The notes under the pieces are model-generated. The model saw only the letters and a list, made by a program, of their open reading frames with translations. It searched no databases and was not told the origin of the DNA. Shown one piece after another: positions 1-5,101 of a stretch of 5,602 bases of DNA. The position numbers and the translations under genes are program-made. Every line of letters begins with the position of its first letter. Position 1 is the stretch's first letter. Source of the stretch: Clostridia bacterium (lineage in GTDB: Bacteria; Bacillota; Clostridia; Oscillospirales; CAG-272); the NCBI GenBank assembly GCA_900770145.1, contig CAAGJL010000251.1, forward strand, positions 1-5,602. Reading direction: 5' to 3'.

Positions 1-116
1 AAAAGCCCCCTCTTGACTCCCTGAAAAACTTTTCGGCGACTACAGCCGGGATATTGGGTGTGTGCACCCAAAGTAACGTATCAGCCTATTAGCCCCGCCG
101 CAAGGCGGTTTTTGAA
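1..116 (+). repeat. Structured intergenic repeat, tandem copy 1
   Basis: This stretch and the next (117-225) are diverged copies of the same unit. Both begin with an A-run followed by GCCCCCTCTTGACTCCC, continue through an AAAAACTTTT segment and ACTACAGCCGG, then share AAAGTAACGTATC and a CTATTAGCC block that leads into a GCAA-loop hairpin. Copy 1 carries an extra small hairpin at 56-69 (GGGTG, loop TGTG, CACCC) that copy 2 lacks. No open reading frame with a ribosome binding site is visible here. The unit looks like a dispersed intergenic element rather than a gene, and part of it recurs inverted at 5521-5602. Confidence 0.8.
95..113 (+). terminator. Probable intrinsic terminator inside repeat copy 1
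   Basis: A 5-bp all-GC stem (CCGCC at 95-99 with GGCGG at 104-108) closed by a GCAA tetraloop is followed directly by TTTTT at 109-113, the usual form of a short rho-independent terminator read on the plus strand. It would serve a plus-strand gene ending left of the window, which cannot be seen. The short stem keeps confidence moderate; it may instead be only the conserved hairpin of the repeat. Confidence 0.5.
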
Positions 117-225
117 AAAAGCCCCCTCTTGACTCCCCTAAAAACTTTTGGGCAACTACAGCCGGAATATTCGGCGAAAGTAACGTATCGGTCTATTAGC
201 CGCACCGCAAGGTGCCCTTTTGCAA
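117..225 (+). repeat. Structured intergenic repeat, tandem copy 2
   Basis: Second copy of the unit at 1-116, offset by 116 bp. It has the same A-run plus GCCCCCTCTTGACTCCC start, the same ACTACAGCCGG and AAAGTAACGTATC blocks, and a GCAA-loop hairpin at 202-215 (GCACC/GGTGC). Where copy 1 has a 14-base GGGTG/CACCC hairpin, copy 2 has only CGGCG. It ends in the palindrome CCTTTTGCAAAAGG (216-229), then C-rich sequence runs up to the stop codon of the TPM-domain gene at 253. Confidence 0.75.
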
Positions 226-252
226 AAGGCTCCCCCGCACCCCCGCCGCGCC

Positions 253-1032
253 TTATCTGCCGCCGCGGTGACCTCCGCCGCCCCCGCCCCCGCCGCCGCG
301 GGAACCGCCGGAACTGCCGTTATTGGTGTTGACCCGCACGCGGGTGATATAACTGCCCACAAAGCGGTCAACCTCTTTGGTCAGCCTCAGTTTTGCATAA
401 CGATCCAGGGGATAAGTCTCCCCGTGCACCTTTTTGCGATAGACCAGCGTAACCGCCAGCATGGCAATCCCGCCGGCAATCACAAACACAATCAGCGTGA
501 CGGCAATGCCGCGCGGCACGCGGCTTGCCTCCCATTTTTCGGCACGCTCGGCGTCGGCTTTCTCCTCTGCCGCAAAGCGCGCTTCCACCTTGCCGCAGGC
601 GGCGAGAAACGCTTTCACGCCCGCCTCAATCTTACCCGCTTTGATGTTGTTGTAAACGCCCGGTGTGTCCAGCACTTCGTCAATGTCGCTGTCCGAAAAC
701 GCTTCGTGCGCCGCGCCGAATGTGTAAATGTCATAGCGGTATGTCCCGTCGCTTGTCTGATAGACCGCCAGAATCACCGCGTCATCCTTTTTGGAAATGC
801 CGCACCGCGAAAGCGCCTGAGCGTCAGACGGGTAGGTGGACGCGATATCGGTCAAGAGATAATAGGAAAAACGCCCGGCGCCGTTTCCGGTCAGGGTTTC
901 CGTGTTCCATGCCGTGCCCTCGGAAAAGAACCCCGCGCGGTCGTCGATTTTGGTGTATCCGGCGGCGCAAACGGGGAGAATCAGCAACACGGCAAGCAAC
1001 AGCAACAAGGGCAAAAACAGTGTTTTTCTCAT
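253..1032 (-). CDS. TPM-domain (YgcG/YdjH-like) membrane protein
   Basis: A 259-residue protein, probably exported and then anchored. Residues 1-24 form a signal peptide: RK, a long Leu-rich core, then PVCAA before the mature GYTKIDDRAGFFS. Residues about 27-160 form the TPM domain (formerly DUF477), with the typical VYDRAG-like opening and the GISKKDDAVILAVY strand. Residues about 175-197 are a transmembrane helix followed by RKK, giving a cytoplasmic tail with YPLDRYAKLRLTKEVDRFV. The protein ends in a Gly-rich tail (about 239-259) with nine consecutive Gly, a usual ending in this family. It is the last gene of the minus-strand operon, 12 bp after its neighbour. An AAGGGGGGG ribosome site lies just before the ATG. 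The family resembles B. subtilis YdjH. TPM domains have been linked to phosphatase activity in one plant protein, but activity here is unknown. Confidence 0.85.
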   Translation of the reverse strand: MRKTLFLPLLLLLAVLLILPVCAAGYTKIDDRAGFFSEGTAWNTETLTGNGAGRFSYYLLTDIASTYPSDAQALSRCGISKKDDAVILAVYQTSDGTYRYDIYTFGAAHEAFSDSDIDEVLDTPGVYNNIKAGKIEAGVKAFLAACGKVEARFAAEEKADAERAEKWEASRVPRGIAVTLIVFVIAGGIAMLAVTLVYRKKVHGETYPLDRYAKLRLTKEVDRFVGSYITRVRVNTNNGSSGGSRGGGGGGGGGHRGGR

Positions 1033-1044
1033 ACCGTCCCCCCC

Positions 1045-2124
1045 TTAAAGGAAGCAGATGAGCGCGGCGATTACCGCCGCCACTGCCCCGATGATGCCGC
1101 CGAAGAGAAAAAGTTTGCCAAGCGAGAGCGGCAGTTTCCCATACACTTTGCCGGTGTAGCCGTTGAGCGCATAGGTGTAGGTCTTGTTTTTGTAGCGATG
1201 GTTAAGAAGATAAATCGGCATCAGGGTGTAATCCCAGTGCATCTCCTTGACCAGCAACCGCGGGGTGCTTGGCAAAACGGTGGTATAACCGTGAATGGTG
1301 CCCCGGAGCAGTTGCCCCGAATAGTCCATCATCCGGTTTTTCACCGCGTTACGCACCGCCTCAATCTCAATATCCCGCTTTTTGGCGATAAAGCCGGAAA
1401 GACAGGGCATGGTGAAGGGTTGCAACGAGTCGGAGGGGTAGGGGAGAATGCCGTTCAGCATCTCACGGTCTTCCTCTTTGAGCGCCGGGGTCACGATATC
1501 CTCAAAATGGATATCCCCCTGTCGCGCAATGTGAAAATTGGAGGTCTCGGTATACAGATAGTCGCCCGCCCGCCAGGAACGCTTGCGCGTGGCGCGCGCG
1601 GTCATCGACGCGTCTGTGTCGGCGTCCGTGACCCAAAAAGGATAGTAAATGCCGGTCATTTTTTCTACCTGGTCGGGCGCGGTAAAGCCGCGCGGGACAA
1701 ACCATTTCTTTTTGGCAAAGGCAAGAAAGCGCTTTTCCGCCTCCTTCTTGTCAAAAGCAAAGGGAATCACCTTGTGCGGCTTCATCTGCCCCGCAAGCCG
1801 CCCTCCAAGCAGGATCGGATTGTGGCAGTAAGGGCAGAACGTGGCGGCGGTGTTTTGATCCGCCACCACCTCCGCGCCGCAGGAGGAGCAGGAGTAGGAG
1901 CGCAACAGGGCGGAATACTCCTCGTCCGGGTGTTCCATCGCTTCCGCCGCTTCCTCTGCCGCGCGGCTGGCGGCTTCTTCCGCCGCACGCGCGGTTTCGG
2001 TGGCGGCAAGCTCCTCTTCGGTAAATTCCGACTGGCAGAACTCGCAGCACAGTTTTCCTTTTTCAGGGTCAAATTTCAGCCCCGCCGAGCAGTTGGGGCA
2101 CTGATAGGTCAGTGTGGTTGCCAT
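1045..2124 (-). CDS. Zinc-ribbon membrane protein (YdjG-like)
   Basis: A 359-residue protein with two N-terminal zinc ribbons. The first uses Cys9/Cys12 and Cys27/Cys30 (CPNC...CEFC), the second Cys79/Cys82 and Cys97/Cys100 (CSSC...CPYC). They are joined by an Ala/Glu-rich helix (about 36-66) likely to form a coiled coil. The middle (about 110-330) has family motifs such as IYYPFWV and MPIYLLNHRYKNKTYTYALNG. One hydrophobic segment at the extreme C-terminus (about 339-359) is probably a tail anchor, placing the ribbons in the cytoplasm. Automated annotation often calls such proteins TFIIB-type zinc ribbon or PriA-like; I see no helicase motifs. The ATG lies 3 bp after the stop of the SPFH gene, with only a weak ribosome site, which suggests translational coupling. 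The arrangement matches the YdjG family, reported to work with YdjH in bringing PspA to the membrane in B. subtilis. Confidence 0.85.
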   Translation of the reverse strand: MATTLTYQCPNCSAGLKFDPEKGKLCCEFCQSEFTEEELAATETARAAEEAASRAAEEAAEAMEHPDEEYSALLRSYSCSSCGAEVVADQNTAATFCPYCHNPILLGGRLAGQMKPHKVIPFAFDKKEAEKRFLAFAKKKWFVPRGFTAPDQVEKMTGIYYPFWVTDADTDASMTARATRKRSWRAGDYLYTETSNFHIARQGDIHFEDIVTPALKEEDREMLNGILPYPSDSLQPFTMPCLSGFIAKKRDIEIEAVRNAVKNRMMDYSGQLLRGTIHGYTTVLPSTPRLLVKEMHWDYTLMPIYLLNHRYKNKTYTYALNGYTGKVYGKLPLSLGKLFLFGGIIGAVAAVIAALICFL

Positions 2125-2127
2125 AAA

Positions 2128-3414
2128 TCAGTCTTTCTTTTTGCCGCAGTTCCGGCAGAATTTGCCGTCGTTTTCGGTGCCGCAGTCGGGGCAGAGCCAC
2201 TTGCCTGCCGCAGCGGGCGCTTTTGCGCCGCACTCGGAGCAGAATTTGCCGGTGTTTTTCTTGCCGCAAGCGGGGCAGACCCACTCGCCGGCAGGCGCCG
2301 GTTTCGCCGCGCCGCACTCGGAGCAGAATTTGCCCGTGTTTTCCGCGCCGCAGGCGCACTTCCACGTGTTTTGCGCCGCTTTTTCCGCAGCACGGCTGTC
2401 TGCTTCTTTCTTCTGCGCTTCCATCTGCGCGCGGTTGGTCTCGGAGAAAGCGCCGAAACCGCCTGCGGCATTCATGCCCATGCCCATCCCCATAAAGGTG
2501 GCGGCAGCACCGTTCTGATTGTTGCCCGCCGCTTCAAAGCCGCGTGCCATGGAGCCCTGCACATAGCCCTCGCGCACGCCGGCATCGCCCAGCATGGCGC
2601 CCTGGTTGCGCATATTGATCAGTTTCTTGGATTCTTCGTCGTAAGAAACGCTGGCAATACCGACCGACAGCACCTCAAACCCGCGCTTTTCTTTCCACTC
2701 TGCGTCCAACTCCTCGGACATATATTTGGAGAGTTCACGCGATTTGCTGGTGACGTGGGAAACGCGGATGCCGTCTACCGACATCTGGTTGACCGCAGAC
2801 TGCAACGCATCCAGAAACTCGGAGAGATACTGCTCGTTGATGTCGTTGATATCCACGGTGGTTTTGTCGCGCGGGATGGCTTCGGCATAGAATTTCAGCG
2901 GGTCGGTGATCCTGATGGAGTAGGTGCCGAACGCGCGCAGGAAAAGCTCTGAGTTGTAGAAATTGTCAAAATAGTTGACCGGGTTTCTCGTGCCGAATTT
3001 GATACCCTTGATCTCCTGCAGATTGATGAAAAACGCCTTTTGCGCGGAGGAGGGCACGCCGCCGTATTTGATGCGGCTGAACGTCTCTTTGATGCTGGCG
3101 CCGAACTGCCCGGCAAAGAGAGACGGCGCGCTGGAGTTGTCTACTTTATAGTATCCAGGTTCCGCCGTAAAGTCCACCACCTTGCCGCCGTCTACCAGCA
3201 GCATAAACTGGTTGTCGTATACATGGATGACCGAGCCGTTGGAGATGATGTCCTCAGTGCCTTTTTTGTTGCTGTTGCGTTTGCTGTTTTTGCGCATCAG
3301 CGTGCCTTTGGTGAAGACTGTGGTGTCGCTCATCCCCTCGGCTTCGATGACTTCCAGCCACGAATCCGCAAGCCCGCCCCCGATGGCGGAAAGTGTTGCC
3401 TTGATAATGCCCAT
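2128..3414 (-). CDS. SPFH-domain protein with three C-terminal zinc ribbons (YdjI-like)
   Basis: A 428-residue protein, first gene of the operon. Residues about 1-270 form an SPFH/band-7-like domain of the type once called virion core protein-like, starting MGIIKATLSAIGGGLADSW and including FGTRNPVNYFDN. A Gly/Met/Ala-rich linker (about 290-330) and a short charged helix lead to three tandem zinc ribbons: Cys353/355/364/367, Cys380/383/392/395 and Cys408/411/420/423. Each follows the pattern W-x-C...CG-x-x-N-x-GKFC-x-x-CG. No transmembrane segment is present, so membrane contact is probably peripheral or through partners. The start at 3414 is chosen because AGAAGGAG precedes it at a workable distance and the family motif begins there. 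The frame stays open to 3501, but that extension runs through a terminator hairpin. B. subtilis YdjI is the best-known relative and is encoded with PspA. SPFH proteins organise membrane microdomains; the exact role here is inferred. Confidence 0.87.
   Translation of the reverse strand: MGIIKATLSAIGGGLADSWLEVIEAEGMSDTTVFTKGTLMRKNSKRNSNKKGTEDIISNGSVIHVYDNQFMLLVDGGKVVDFTAEPGYYKVDNSSAPSLFAGQFGASIKETFSRIKYGGVPSSAQKAFFINLQEIKGIKFGTRNPVNYFDNFYNSELFLRAFGTYSIRITDPLKFYAEAIPRDKTTVDINDINEQYLSEFLDALQSAVNQMSVDGIRVSHVTSKSRELSKYMSEELDAEWKEKRGFEVLSVGIASVSYDEESKKLINMRNQGAMLGDAGVREGYVQGSMARGFEAAGNNQNGAAATFMGMGMGMNAAGGFGAFSETNRAQMEAQKKEADSRAAEKAAQNTWKCACGAENTGKFCSECGAAKPAPAGEWVCPACGKKNTGKFCSECGAKAPAAAGKWLCPDCGTENDGKFCRNCGKKKD
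2131..2364 (-). repeat. Three tandem zinc-ribbon coding repeats
   Basis: The end of the SPFH gene consists of three in-frame units of 27, 28 and 23 residues, beginning at Trp351, Trp378 and Trp406. The similarity extends to DNA: a stretch reading GCCGCACTCGGAGCAGAATT on the plus strand occurs at about 2227 and again at about 2311. This points to fairly recent duplication of a ribbon, or to homogenisation between copies. Confidence 0.8.
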
Positions 3415-3424
3415 TTTATGTTTT

Positions 3425-3432
3425 CTCCTTCT
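3425..3432 (-). promoter_or_regulatory. Ribosome binding site deciding the SPFH gene start
   Basis: On the minus strand AGAAGGAG lies 10 bases before the ATG at 3414. It supports that start over the longer open frame reaching 3501, which has no ribosome site and overlaps the 3461-3488 hairpin. Confidence 0.75.
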
Positions 3433-3455
3433 AAATAAAATTAAACAGAACTTGT

Positions 3456-3488
3456 AGAAAAACGCACCGGCGCTGTCGCCGGTGCGTT
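3456..3488 (-). terminator. Intrinsic terminator of the 6S RNA transcript
   Basis: A perfect 12-bp stem pairs 3461-3472 with 3477-3488 around a 4-base loop. Read on the minus strand it ends in GTGCGTT and continues as TTTC, giving a run of five T. The plus-strand reading is followed by GTGTGTGCGAC and lacks a T-run, so the terminator acts on the minus strand. It sits between the RNA gene and the ribosome site of the SPFH gene, with only about 24 bases between T-run and ribosome site. Confidence 0.8.
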
Positions 3489-3501
3489 GTGTGTGCGACA
3501 C

Positions 3502-3681
3502 CCCAGCGTCGTACTTTTGCAGATAAACCCGCCGAGCCGTGTTGCCGAAACCAAGAACCCTTGTGTCAAGGGTGGTGCCCTGCCGGATGCTTTACTGCTC
3601 CCAGCGTCCATACACCTCGCCGAGACAAGTCAATCGGCGGGGGATGGGAGGTCTGCAAACCGCAGCCGGACGCGTCCGGGC
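3502..3681 (-). ncRNA. ssrS: 6S RNA (probable)
   Basis: About 180 nt on the minus strand between a good promoter and an intrinsic terminator, with no credible gene. The fold is the 6S rod. The closing stem is made of GCGTC/GACGC (3669-3673 with 3506-3510), TTTGCAGA/TCTGCAAA (3652-3659 with 3516-3523) and CCCGCCGA/TCGGCGGG (3634-3641 with 3528-3535). A large central bubble follows, then an apical arm with GGTGT/GCACC (3612-3616 with 3574-3578) and GGACGC/GCATCC (3604-3609 with 3585-3590). The 3' side of the bubble contains CACCCTTGACACAAGGGTTC, close to the E. coli 6S segment CACCTTGAACCAAGGGTTC, and can form the small hairpin at 3557-3573. The 5' side has TCCCCCGCCGAT, resembling the E. coli pRNA template TCCCCTGAGCCGAT. 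6S RNA mimics an open promoter and sequesters sigma-70-type RNA polymerase. The ends are estimated, and the E. coli comparison is from memory. Confidence 0.72.
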
Positions 3682-3686
3682 TCCAA

Positions 3687-3715
3687 ATTATTCGTGTAGG
3701 CTCCGTAACCGACAA
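3687..3715 (-). promoter_or_regulatory. Sigma-A promoter of the 6S RNA gene
   Basis: On the minus strand TTGTCG (3710-3715) and AATAAT (3687-3692) are separated by 17 bases. These match 4 of 6 and 5 of 6 consensus positions. The predicted start, about 3681-3682, coincides with the first bases that can join the closing stem of the RNA, which ties promoter and RNA together. Confidence 0.68.
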
Positions 3716-3743
3716 TCACGCACTAAGCAGGCGCGGTTCGATT

Positions 3744-4034
3744 TTAATTGTCGTAGTCAATCTCACTGGCAAAGTAATCGTCAAAATAATCGGCAATGTC
3801 GTCAAACTCGTCGTCATCGTCAATGGTGACAAGGGTTTCCTCCCCGTCCTCCATCACGGCTTTGAGAATGACATATTCCACCTCGTCTCCCTCGGCGGCG
3901 TCTTTGTCTTCTGCCGGGATCATGGCGTAGTATTTTACGCCGTTTTTCTCCGTGGTGCCGACCAGCTCAAACTCGTGCTCGTTCCCGTCCTCGTCCTGGA
4001 GGGTGTAGATCTCTACTTCGTTATTGTTGTCCAT
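3744..4034 (-). CDS. DUF1292 family small acidic protein
   Basis: A 96-residue, strongly acidic protein with no signal peptide or membrane segment, so cytoplasmic. The N-terminal half (MDNNNEVEIYTLQDEDGNEHEFELVG, shown here only as its hallmark pattern of alternating acidic and hydrophobic residues) and the central YYAMIPAEDKD and EYVILKAV strands are typical of DUF1292 (YrzB-like) proteins. The C-terminal 30 residues are nearly all Asp/Glu with aromatic residues. Function is unknown for the family; in many Firmicutes a member sits near alaS and ruvX, which is not the case here. The ATG at 4034 is preferred because AGGTG lies about 6 bases before it; a GTG at 4043 would add three residues but lacks a spaced ribosome site. 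It has its own promoter (4065-4093). I see no clear terminator between it and the 6S promoter. Confidence 0.85.
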   Translation of the reverse strand: MDNNNEVEIYTLQDEDGNEHEFELVGTTEKNGVKYYAMIPAEDKDAAEGDEVEYVILKAVMEDGEETLVTIDDDDEFDDIADYFDDYFASEIDYDN

Positions 4035-4064
4035 AAAGCACACCTGCCTTTCTTTCCTGATTTC

Positions 4065-4093
4065 ATTGTACTAAATTCCGTGCCAAAAGTCAA
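4065..4093 (-). promoter_or_regulatory. Sigma-A promoter of the DUF1292 gene
   Basis: On the minus strand TTGACT (4088-4093) and TACAAT (4065-4070) are separated by exactly 17 bases, each matching 5 of 6 consensus positions. Transcription would begin near 4058, giving a leader of about 24 nt before the ATG at 4034. Confidence 0.85.
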
Positions 4094-4095
4094 TA

Positions 4096-4118
4096 GGCAG
4101 GATGTAAATTCTCCTGCC
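4096..4118. promoter_or_regulatory. Inverted repeat between divergent promoters, possible operator
   Basis: GGCAGGA (4096-4102) and TCCTGCC (4112-4118) are perfect 7-base arms around a 9-base AT-rich spacer. The dyad lies between the two -35 boxes, centred about 49 bp upstream of the predicted minus-strand start and about 64 bp upstream of the plus-strand start. That geometry suits a dimeric regulator acting on both promoters. No regulator gene is in the window, so binding is a guess. Confidence 0.45.
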
Positions 4119-4135
4119 GGAATCTTTCCTTTTTC

Positions 4136-4164
4136 TTGAAAAGTGCGTGAAGATCTGCTATAAT
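4136..4164 (+). promoter_or_regulatory. Sigma-A promoter of the TIM-barrel/Dabb operon
   Basis: TTGAAA (4136-4141) and a perfect TATAAT (4159-4164) are separated by 17 bases. The start of transcription is expected near 4171, leaving a short leader that is almost entirely the ribosome binding site (AAAGGGAGGGGGAG). Confidence 0.88.
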
Positions 4165-4189
4165 AAAAAACGAAAGGGAGGGGGAGACA

Positions 4190-5080
4190 ATGATGAAACT
4201 TTCCGCATCTCATGCAATTATGGGGGCAATCCCCGGCACGGGGGAATTTTTTACCCCGAGAGAGAGCTTTACGGCAATGAAAAAAGCCGGCTATGACCGC
4301 GTGGACGTAAGCCTTTGGTCGCTCTGCAAGCCCGGCAGACCCTTGACGGGGGAGCACTGGGAGGAGGCGATTGACGAGCTGGTTGCCGCCGCAGAGGAGG
4401 CGGGGCTGCCCGTGCACCAGACCCACGGCAACGTGCTAACGGGAGAGCAGTGGGACGACCCTGCGTACCCGGATCGGGAATTTTATCACGAGACGGTACT
4501 GCGGTGCATTGAGGGCGCCAGACGGCTGGGCGCCTCCTGGATGGTGCTTCACCCTTACAATCTCGCGCACGCGCCGCTGTACAACCGGCAGGATAATCTC
4601 CATGCCTGCGTGGCGTTTCTCGCCCCGTATATTGAGGCGGCGAAAAAAGCGGGCATCGGCATTGCGGTGGAGAATATGATTGACTTCCGCCGTCGCCATC
4701 GCCGTTATTGCGCGGGCGACGTGTATGAACTGATCGAACTGATCGATACGATCAACGACCCGGCGGTGGGGATCTGCTATGACACCGGGCACGGGAATAT
4801 TTCGGGCATGGTACCGGGAGAGGCAATCCGCGCCATGGGCAAGCGGCTGGTCTGCACTCACATCAACGACAACCACGCCGGGCGACCGGAGGACGAGCAC
4901 CTGTTGCCGTATTTCGGCAATATCGACTGGACGTTGGTGATGAAAGCATTGCACGAAATCGGCTATGAAGGCGATTTCGCCTATGAAATCGGCTCTCACA
5001 CCATCCCGCCCGAAGCGCGGGACGCGTGGTTGCGGTATACCGTGGAGATCGGCAGGAAACTGCTGGCGATGGAAGTATAA
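4190..5080 (+). CDS. Sugar phosphate isomerase/epimerase-like TIM-barrel protein
   Basis: A 296-residue cytoplasmic protein of the xylose isomerase-like TIM-barrel (AP endonuclease 2) superfamily. Candidate metal and catalytic residues sit at the ends of successive strands: His79 (HQTHGN), His121 (VLHPYN), Glu161 (AVENM), Asp198 and His201 (CYDTGHGN), His224 (CTHINDN), Asp235/His237 (EDEHLLPYFGNIDW) and Glu266 (AYEIG). In relatives such as tagatose and psicose epimerases, two Glu, one Asp and one His bind the divalent metal; Glu161, Asp198, His224 and Glu266 fit that set. The DEHLLPYFGNIDW segment is common in members that act on sugars or inositol derivatives, so a sugar epimerase or isomerase is likelier than an endonuclease. 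The substrate cannot be read from sequence. Two adjacent ATGs (4190, 4193) follow the strong ribosome site; the second has better spacing. It is the first gene of a two-gene operon. Confidence 0.85.
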   Translation: MMKLSASHAIMGAIPGTGEFFTPRESFTAMKKAGYDRVDVSLWSLCKPGRPLTGEHWEEAIDELVAAAEEAGLPVHQTHGNVLTGEQWDDPAYPDREFYHETVLRCIEGARRLGASWMVLHPYNLAHAPLYNRQDNLHACVAFLAPYIEAAKKAGIGIAVENMIDFRRRHRRYCAGDVYELIELIDTINDPAVGICYDTGHGNISGMVPGEAIRAMGKRLVCTHINDNHAGRPEDEHLLPYFGNIDWTLVMKALHEIGYEGDFAYEIGSHTIPPEARDAWLRYTVEIGRKLLAMEV

Positions 5081-5101
5081 ATAAAAACGGAGGAACGTAA
5101 G

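Noticed and set aside
1..225. CRISPR-like array, suggested by the repeated units at the left end
   Set aside because: There are only two diverged units of about 116 bp with no constant short repeat and unique spacer pattern, and no cas genes are nearby.
967..1032. Lipobox (LPVC) at residues 19-22 of the TPM protein
   Set aside because: Val before the Cys does not fit the usual Gly/Ala/Ser. An ordinary signal peptide ending near CAA is more likely.
220..2952. A 910-residue open frame on the plus strand opposite the three-gene operon
   Set aside because: It has no ribosome site, is rich in Arg/His/Gly/Ala of the kind produced by reading GC-rich genes backwards, and the opposite strand holds three well-supported proteins. 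Its length comes from codon bias.
3415..3501. N-terminal extension of the SPFH protein by 29 residues
   Set aside because: The extension would translate the 6S terminator hairpin and has no ribosome site. The family motif and a good AGAAGGAG site support the start at 3414.
3561..3568. Perfect TTGACA on the minus strand as a -35 box for the SPFH operon
   Set aside because: It lies in the small hairpin of the 6S bubble and no -10-like sequence follows at 16-18 bases.
3569..3579. AGGGTGGTGCC on the plus strand, similar to a T-box
   Set aside because: The T-box core needs TGGNACCGCG-like sequence plus a specifier stem and a downstream synthetase or amino-acid gene. None is present on the plus strand.
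3674..3684. GTCCGGGCTCC on the plus strand, as in the 5' region of RNase P RNA
   Set aside because: The preceding GAGGAAA and the other conserved RNase P segments are absent, and the bases belong to the palindromic start of the minus-strand RNA.
3728..3743. GGTTCGATT on the plus strand as a tRNA or tmRNA T-loop
   Set aside because: There is no matching acceptor stem, anticodon arm or tmRNA tag frame around it.
3489..4139. A 216-residue plus-strand frame across the RNA gene and opposite DUF1292
   Set aside because: No promoter or ribosome site was found, and it overlaps both the structured RNA and a convincing acidic protein gene on the other strand.
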